Shown here in pieces: positions 7,434 to 11,278 of a stretch of DNA of 11,278 bases (position 1 is the first letter of the stretch; each line of letters starts with the position of its first letter). Source of the DNA: Sulfuritalea sp. (lineage in GTDB: Bacteria; Pseudomonadota; Gammaproteobacteria; Burkholderiales; Rhodocyclaceae). The notes below the pieces were generated by a model, which was given only the letters and a program-made list of their open reading frames with translations, made no database searches and had not been told where the DNA came from. The translations under genes were made by a program, and so were the position numbers. The stretch is taken from NCBI GenBank assembly GCA_021738105.1, contig JAIPCS010000109.1:1-11278 (forward strand), written 5' to 3'.

Positions 7434-8102
7434 ATGGGACAGATGATCGAATTCAAGCGCCCCGATGCCAGCACCTGCCGCGGCTACCTTGCCAGCGCAG
7501 GAAAAGATCGCCCCGGGGTGGTGGTAATCCAGGAATGGTGGGGGCTGAATGACCAGATTTGCGGCATTGCCGATCGTTTCGCTCGGGCCGGCTATAACGC
7601 ACTGGCCCCGGATCTCTATCAAGGGCGCGTAACCCAGGAGCCGGACGAAGCCAGTCACCTGATGGATGGTCTGGATTTTCCCGGAGCCACCCATCAGGAT
7701 ATTCGTGGTGCTGTCGACTATCTGATGACTCTGGGGAGCGAAAAAGTGGCGGCAATGGGGTTTTGCATGGGCGGGGCACTCAGTATCGCGGCCGCCGTCC
7801 ATGTGCCGGGCCTTTCCGCTGCCGTATGCCTGTACGGCATTCCACCACAGGAATTTGCCGATCCGGCGAATATCCGTATTCCGTTTCAGGGTCATTTCGC
7901 CAGCAGGGATGACTGGTGTACTCCTGCGGCGGTCGACGCCCTGGAAGCCGCCATGAACAAGAATGGCAATGTTCCAGAACTGTATCGCTACGATGCGGAT
8001 CACGCTTTTTTCAACGAGCGACGTAGCGATGTTTACGACGCGGACTGTGCCAATCAGGCGTGGGAGCGCATGCAGGTATTTTTGGCAAAGCAGCTTTCCT
8101 GA
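7434..8102 (+). CDS. Dienelactone hydrolase-family alpha/beta hydrolase
   Basis: This is a cytoplasmic alpha/beta hydrolase of the dienelactone hydrolase (carboxymethylenebutenolidase) family. The Cys-Asp-His triad is visible: Cys111 in GFCMGG, Asp159 or Asp160 in ASRDDWCTP and His190 in DADHAFFN. Glu34 in VIQEWWGL is the residue that positions the nucleophile in this family. Length is 222 aa against about 230. AGGAG (7423-7427) precedes the ATG at 7434. No other aromatic-degradation genes are nearby, so the true substrate is uncertain; many chromosomal members have unknown ester or lactone substrates. The gene is divergent from dapC with about 110 bases between starts, and its stop lies three bases before the ankyrin gene. 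Confidence 0.9.
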   Translation: MGQMIEFKRPDASTCRGYLASAGKDRPGVVVIQEWWGLNDQICGIADRFARAGYNALAPDLYQGRVTQEPDEASHLMDGLDFPGATHQDIRGAVDYLMTLGSEKVAAMGFCMGGALSIAAAVHVPGLSAAVCLYGIPPQEFADPANIRIPFQGHFASRDDWCTPAAVDALEAAMNKNGNVPELYRYDADHAFFNERRSDVYDADCANQAWERMQVFLAKQLS

Positions 8103-8105
8103 TCG

Positions 8106-8558
8106 ATGCTTACGGAATTGACCCCCGCCGACTGGGCAAATATCAGCCTCACCGAGGCGCTGCTTTCTCGAGATGGCCCTCCGTTGTTTATGGCCGCCAA
8201 GCTGGGTTGTGTCGCTGCAGTGCGGGTCATGACCGAGGCCGGTAGTCATCTCGAAGTGCTCGGTCCCCGGCGGGAGCGTCCGCTGCATGCCGCCGCTGCC
8301 GGTGGTCATGCCAGTATCGCGGCGACTCTGATCAGCGCCGGCTGTGAAATCGACGCACAGGATGAAGACGGCAACACCCCTCTGATCACCGCAATCCTGA
8401 ATGGGCAGTCCGAGCCGGTGGAATTATTGCTCGCCGTCGGGGCCAACATCGACATCGCTCGTCTCGACGGCCTGACGGCAGTTGATGTGGCGCTGTTGCC
8501 GGGGACGCCGAAGGGCTTGCAGGAACTCATCCTGCTGGGACAGGAAGATATCTCTTGA
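8106..8558 (+). CDS. Ankyrin-repeat protein, 150 aa
   Basis: About three ankyrin repeats are visible. One (about 24-56) begins GPPLFMAAKLGCVAAVRVM. The second (about 57-90) contains RPLHAAAAGGHASIAATLISAG. The third (about 91-122) contains GNTPLITAILNGQSEPVELLLAVG. The last part, DGLTAVDVALL, resembles the start of a fourth. There is no signal peptide or enzyme domain, so it is probably a cytoplasmic protein-protein binding module with unknown partner. The ATG lies three bases after the stop of the hydrolase gene and has no clear ribosome binding site, so translation is probably coupled to it. A functional link to the hydrolase is inference from position only. Confidence 0.85.
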   Translation: MLTELTPADWANISLTEALLSRDGPPLFMAAKLGCVAAVRVMTEAGSHLEVLGPRRERPLHAAAAGGHASIAATLISAGCEIDAQDEDGNTPLITAILNGQSEPVELLLAVGANIDIARLDGLTAVDVALLPGTPKGLQELILLGQEDIS

Positions 8559-8623
8559 GTGTTGCTTGTCAAGGGTAGAGGTTTGCACCCGCTGAACATA
8601 CCGGCAATGCTGAAAGGTGCTGA

Positions 8624-9109
8624 ATGAAGTTGTACATCGCAGGGCCGGATGTGTTTCGTCCGGATGCCGCCGAATGGGCCGAGACTGTCCGCAGTTTGTG
8701 CGGCAGCAAGGGTCACGAAGCCCTCATCCCGCTCGATGGATCGCAGACCCGCGCTGACGATATTTACCGCAACAATCTCAGCCTGATCGGCGAGGCCGAT
8801 GCCGTGCTGGCCAATCTCAATCCGTTTCGCGGAGCCGAGCCGGATTCAGGAACCTGTGTGGAAATCGGATATGCCCTGGCATTGGGCAAACCGGTGATCG
8901 GCTACGCCGATGCGCTCGCTCCGATGCGCGATCGATTGAGAGCACACGGCCCCGGAACGGACGGGCGCTATCGTGACGAGCAGGGCTGGATCGTCGAAGA
9001 TTTCGGACTGAGCCTGAATTTGATGTTGTCGGTGCCGCTGCCGCTGAAGCAGGGTGGAATTGAAGTCGCGCTGGACGCAGTGCACGAGTTGAAGGCACAA
9101 GGAGCGTGA
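8624..9109 (+). CDS. Nucleoside 2-deoxyribosyltransferase-family protein
   Basis: The family cleaves or exchanges the base of 2'-deoxynucleosides; related members act as nucleotide house-cleaning hydrolases. The N-terminal strand MKLYIAGPDVF and the phosphate/sugar-binding block DSGTCVEIGYALALGKPVIGY are characteristic. Asp74 and Glu80 (the likely nucleophile) match the catalytic pair of the family. Length is 161 aa, in the normal range. AAAGG (8613-8617) precedes the ATG at 8624 at good spacing. Its TGA overlaps the GTG of the next gene. Whether it transfers deoxyribose or only hydrolyses nucleosides or nucleotides cannot be told from the sequence. Confidence 0.88.
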   Translation: MKLYIAGPDVFRPDAAEWAETVRSLCGSKGHEALIPLDGSQTRADDIYRNNLSLIGEADAVLANLNPFRGAEPDSGTCVEIGYALALGKPVIGYADALAPMRDRLRAHGPGTDGRYRDEQGWIVEDFGLSLNLMLSVPLPLKQGGIEVALDAVHELKAQGA

Positions 9110-10023
9110 AATCGATTGGCATTATCGGCGTCGGCAATATGGGCCTGCCGATGCTTAAAGCCCTGCGCCGGGCGGGTTTTCAGGTCACGGCTCGCGATCT
9201 GCGCGGCGAAGCGGAAGCGGCGGCGCGTGAGGCAGGCGCCCAAATTGCTGCCAGTGCGCGCGAACTTGCTGCGGTCAGCGACATGATCCTGGTCGTAGTG
9301 GTCGACGCCGGCCAGATTGAAGACGCGCTGTTTCGCGAGATCGATCCGGCGGCACTGGGCTGGCGACCGGGAACCATTGTCGCTGTGTGCAGCACCATCA
9401 GCCCGGAGGACGCGGAAAGGCTGGCCGAACGCATCGTGAAGAAGGGTGCTGATGTCCTCGACGCTCCGATTTCCGGTGGGCCGGTGCGTGCCGAGGCAGG
9501 GCAACTATCGCTGATGCTGGCCGGATCGGACGCCGTCATCGCACGAGCGGAACCGGTGCTGTCGGCGCTGGGTGACCGGCGCTTTTGTGTGTCAGATCGA
9601 CCCGGCGATGGTGCACGAATGAAACTGGTCAACAACCTGCTGGCCGGTATCAATCTCGCGGCGGGTGCTGAAGTGCTGGCGATGGGGGAACGTCTGGGCC
9701 TTGATCCGCACATCATGCTCGCCGTGCTGGGCGCCAGCTCGGGGCAAAGCTGGATTGTCGATGAACGCATGCCGCGCGGCTTTGCCGGTGATTTCTCGGC
9801 GCGCGCCCATGCCCGCATTTTGCTCAAGGACGTGACGCTGGCAGTCGCCATGGCTCGCGAGGCCGGGTGTGAAGCGGCACTGGGCGAGCCGGCGCTGAAC
9901 TATTTCAGGGAGACGGTGGAGCGGGGCTGGGGCGCCGATGACGACGCGGTGCTGCTCAGAACGGCGCGGCAAAGAATTACCGAAACTCTCGAGCGGATCA
10001 AATCAGGCGGCGAGTCGGACTGA
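9106..10023 (+). CDS. NAD(P)-dependent beta-hydroxyacid dehydrogenase-family reductase
   Basis: This belongs to the 3-hydroxyisobutyrate/6-phosphogluconate-type beta-hydroxyacid dehydrogenase family. The N-terminal dinucleotide fold is GIIGVGNMGLPMLKAL (5-20), followed by Asp31 after the second strand. The substrate block DAPISGGPVRAEAGQLSLMLAG (119-140) and catalytic Lys173 in MKLVNNLLAG are in place; the C-terminal half is the all-helical domain. Length is 305 aa, normal. The start is a GTG overlapping the previous TGA (GTGA). AAGGAG ends only one base before the GTG, unusually close, so coupled reinitiation is likely. Candidate substrates include 3-hydroxyisobutyrate, tartronate semialdehyde or succinic semialdehyde; the sequence alone does not decide. 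Confidence 0.9.
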   Translation: MKSIGIIGVGNMGLPMLKALRRAGFQVTARDLRGEAEAAAREAGAQIAASARELAAVSDMILVVVVDAGQIEDALFREIDPAALGWRPGTIVAVCSTISPEDAERLAERIVKKGADVLDAPISGGPVRAEAGQLSLMLAGSDAVIARAEPVLSALGDRRFCVSDRPGDGARMKLVNNLLAGINLAAGAEVLAMGERLGLDPHIMLAVLGASSGQSWIVDERMPRGFAGDFSARAHARILLKDVTLAVAMAREAGCEAALGEPALNYFRETVERGWGADDDAVLLRTARQRITETLERIKSGGESD

Positions 10024-10046
10024 ACCTGCCGTGCGTCGGAGCGGCC

Positions 10047-10598
10047 TTACCGGGTCGGCGGAACCAACCGAAACTCGGGGGCGACCCGTGTGTTCTCGCC
10101 ATCGACAATAAACCAGAGTTCCGCTTCCTGCAGTGTGCATTGCAACTGCATGCCACGCGCTGCCAGTGATGACAGCGCGCGGGACTCATCAGCCGACACA
10201 TTGATGATGGTGAGATTATCCTGCCGTTGCAGGGCTGCCTTGTTTTGCTGCCACCACATGTCCGCGACACGCCCGCCGTAGGTCAGGACCGCGACCTGGC
10301 TTGCGCGCCCGCAGGCGCGCCGGATGCGACGCTCATCGGGCAATCCGACATCGATCCAGAGTTCAATGGCACCAGTCAGATCCTTGCGCCACAGGTCGGG
10401 TTCATCCTCGGATGACAAACCCTTGCCGAAGACCAGTGCGGGGTCGGCATGCATGGCGAACGCCAATACTCGCACCATCATGCGTTCGTCGGTTTCCGAC
10501 GGGTGACGGGCAACTGTCAGCGCATGATTCTGATAATAGTTGCGGTCCAGATCGGCGATCTGGAGCTCGACTTTGAAAATGGTGGATTTGAGTGCCAT
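10047..10598 (-). CDS. yaeQ: YaeQ family protein
   Basis: This protein closely resembles E. coli YaeQ over its whole length (183 aa against about 181). Shared blocks include MALKSTIFK, ADLDRN, ARHPSETDERMM, DEPDLW, LWIDVGLPDERRIRRAC and WWQQNK. The family has a PD-(D/E)xK nuclease-like fold and an uncertain function; E. coli YaeQ was described in relation to RfaH-dependent expression. The conserved Glu, Asp and Lys residues of that fold are present. No clear ribosome binding site precedes the ATG at 10598. It converges on the reductase gene with 23 bases between stops and no visible terminator. The 44-aa gene lies 138 bases upstream on the same strand and may share a transcript. Confidence 0.92.
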   Translation of the reverse strand: MALKSTIFKVELQIADLDRNYYQNHALTVARHPSETDERMMVRVLAFAMHADPALVFGKGLSSEDEPDLWRKDLTGAIELWIDVGLPDERRIRRACGRASQVAVLTYGGRVADMWWQQNKAALQRQDNLTIINVSADESRALSSLAARGMQLQCTLQEAELWFIVDGENTRVAPEFRLVPPTR

Positions 10599-10736
10599 GG
10601 CCGTGAAGAGAAGTTCGCGGCACCGGGATGAACCGCAAAATGGAATCAGCAGCCATGCACCAGCCTGACCGGACAGCGGGGCCAGGCGCAGTGCATTGGC
10701 TGGACGCGGACGCTGAAAGCGCCGCAGGGTTCGGTG

Positions 10737-10871
10737 TTATTTCTTGACCGGTGTGGGAATCGACGACTTTCCCTGGGCACCGCCAAACGGTGCAGCCGGC
10801 CCGGTGGGCTTGGTCTTGTCCTTCTTGGGTTTCTTCTGTTCCTTGTTACCGCGCAATTGTCCTTTGGCCAT
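10737..10871 (-). CDS. Small lysine-rich basic protein, 44 aa
   Basis: This short frame begins MAKGQLRGNKEQKKPKKDK and ends PTPVKK. AGGAG lies six to seven bases before the ATG at 10871, a strong ribosome binding site. The first half is very basic (Lys/Arg/Gln-rich); the second is Pro/Gly/Ala-rich and probably disordered. From memory, tiny proteins beginning MAKGQ and followed by a KKPKK stretch recur in proteobacteria without a known function, which supports a real gene. A nucleic-acid or ribosome-associated role is only a guess from charge. It lies upstream of yaeQ on the same strand. Confidence 0.75.
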   Translation of the reverse strand: MAKGQLRGNKEQKKPKKDKTKPTGPAAPFGGAQGKSSIPTPVKK

Positions 10872-10928
10872 TTTGATTCTCCTGAAAGTGTTCTGTGGGG
10901 TCGCACCGAGTCAGACGTGTAGCCAGGT

Positions 10929-11028
10929 TGCGCTGCAAAACCGATTCGCCGAAATTGTTTTGGATTACCGCTGCAATTTCAACAGTAAGTTGGTAATGCT
11001 ACACCCTAACCAAATCCAGTGCAGCGCA
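10929..11028. repeat. Nested inverted repeats in the intergenic region
   Basis: The outer 9-bp arms are TGCGCTGCA (10929-10937) and TGCAGCGCA (11020-11028). Inside them TTTGG (10959-10963) pairs with CCAAA (11010-11014). Directly next to that, ATTACC (10964-10969) pairs with GGTAAT (10992-10997). The order is properly nested, so one RNA on either strand could fold into a long bulged hairpin. Function is unknown and chance is not excluded. Confidence 0.3.
10954..10982 (-). promoter_or_regulatory. Weak candidate promoter for the 44-aa gene
   Basis: On the minus strand TTGAAA (10982-10977) and AACAAT (10959-10954) are separated by 17 bases. The -35 is good and the -10 lacks the first T. It would give a leader of roughly 75 bases before the ATG at 10871. 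Confidence 0.25.
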
Positions 11029-11055
11029 GCAATCTTCAAATATTTTGTTTCGGAT

Positions 11056-11084
11056 TTGACATCGCGTGTGCAGAGGCATACAGT
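11056..11084 (+). promoter_or_regulatory. Sigma70-type promoter, plus strand
   Basis: A perfect -35 TTGACA (11056-11061), an ideal 17-base spacer and -10 TACAGT (11079-11084, four of six consensus) predict a transcript start near 11091, reading toward the right edge. Confidence 0.55.
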
Positions 11085-11113
11085 GAATTTGCGTTCGACT
11101 TGAAGGCATTTTC

Positions 11114-11119
11114 AGGAGG
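11114..11119 (+). promoter_or_regulatory. Perfect Shine-Dalgarno without an ATG after it
   Basis: AGGAGG lies about 25 bases after the predicted transcript start. The only plausible start at normal spacing is CTG at 11129 (nine bases), which opens a 22-codon frame beginning MNIKHSRHSVLPLD and stopping at 11195-11197. It may be a leader peptide or the remnant of a broken start region. Confidence 0.35.
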
Positions 11120-11278
11120 AACTTAGCGCTGAACATAAAACATTCGCGACATAGTGTATTACCACTTGATCAAGAGTCTTCGAGACTCGAGCCCTGATGG
11201 GCAGCGCCGATTTGAGTTTCAGCTTGCGGGCGCATTACAAGTTCAGATAAAGAGTTACGCAAAAAGCCCGCTTGAGCG

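Larger units (their letters stand above)
10872..11278. other. 407-base stretch without a clear gene at the right edge
   Basis: No reading frame here is convincing. It holds the nested inverted repeats, a sigma70-type promoter at 11056-11084, a perfect Shine-Dalgarno at 11114-11119, a 22-codon CTG-started frame (11129-11197) and a tight hairpin GAGTCT-TCG-AGACTC (11174-11188). A frame with no ATG runs open from 11139 to the window end and could be the front of a gene continuing outside. At about 45 codons its openness is not significant. Confidence 0.5.

Noticed and set aside
7377..8309. 310-codon minus-strand frame opposite the dienelactone hydrolase gene
   Set aside because: The plus strand carries a full catalytic triad and a good ribosome binding site; the antisense product has no family features.
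9180..9851. 223-codon minus-strand frame opposite the reductase gene
   Set aside because: Its Ser/Arg/Ala-rich composition is typical of antisense frames in GC-rich genes.
1..11278. CRISPR array, tRNA, rRNA, insertion sequence or phage element
   Set aside because: No regularly spaced repeats, cloverleaf or rRNA-like sequence, transposase or integrase frames were seen on either strand.

Overview
The window most likely comes from the chromosome of a betaproteobacterium. It has moderately high GC and a tightly packed minus-strand block dapC-dapD-pilU-dapE-prmB-fdx. It also carries a YaeQ-family gene and proteins that closely resemble proteobacterial families. Assignment to Rhodocyclales or Nitrosomonadales is a guess from general knowledge. 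No rRNA, tRNA, CRISPR array, insertion sequence or phage gene is visible.

Layout. (1) Positions 1-276 are non-coding and carry a 21-bp near-perfect palindrome, several interleaved inverted repeats and a strong ribosome binding site for an unrecognised 161-aa protein (277-762). (2) Positions 763-1130 hold no gene. They are followed at 1131-1640 by a small lipoprotein-type zinc metallopeptidase gene interrupted by an in-frame TAG just after its lipoprotein signal. (3) Positions 1662-7323, minus strand, form a compact six-gene operon. It holds three enzymes of the succinylase branch of lysine/diaminopimelate synthesis (DapC, DapD, DapE). Also present are a type IV pilus retraction ATPase of the PilU type, the ribosomal protein L3 glutamine methyltransferase PrmB and a [2Fe-2S] ferredoxin. 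Stop/start overlaps at pilU/dapE and dapE/prmB imply translational coupling. A TATAAT box inside a small inverted repeat lies just ahead of dapC. (4) Positions 7434-10023, plus strand and divergent from the operon, encode a dienelactone hydrolase-family enzyme, an ankyrin-repeat protein, a nucleoside 2-deoxyribosyltransferase-family protein and a beta-hydroxyacid dehydrogenase-family reductase. (5) Positions 10047-10871, minus strand, encode YaeQ and a 44-aa lysine-rich protein. (6) Positions 10872-11278 hold no clear gene, but contain nested inverted repeats, a good sigma70-type promoter on the plus strand and a perfect Shine-Dalgarno sequence with no ATG after it.

How the genes work together. 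DapD succinylates tetrahydrodipicolinate, DapC transaminates the product and DapE removes the succinyl group, giving LL-diaminopimelate for peptidoglycan and lysine. PilU and PrmB appear to be housekeeping passengers on the same transcript. The plus-strand genes look like small metabolic or house-cleaning enzymes in two short coupled pairs.

Points most worth a second look are the nonsense codon in the metallopeptidase gene, the 21-bp palindrome, the 10-mer AGTCGGCGTT (four copies, three of them extended to a 12-mer), the palindromic dapC promoter, and the promoter plus ribosome binding site at the right edge that lacks an obvious start codon. I did not find a clear new multi-gene system.
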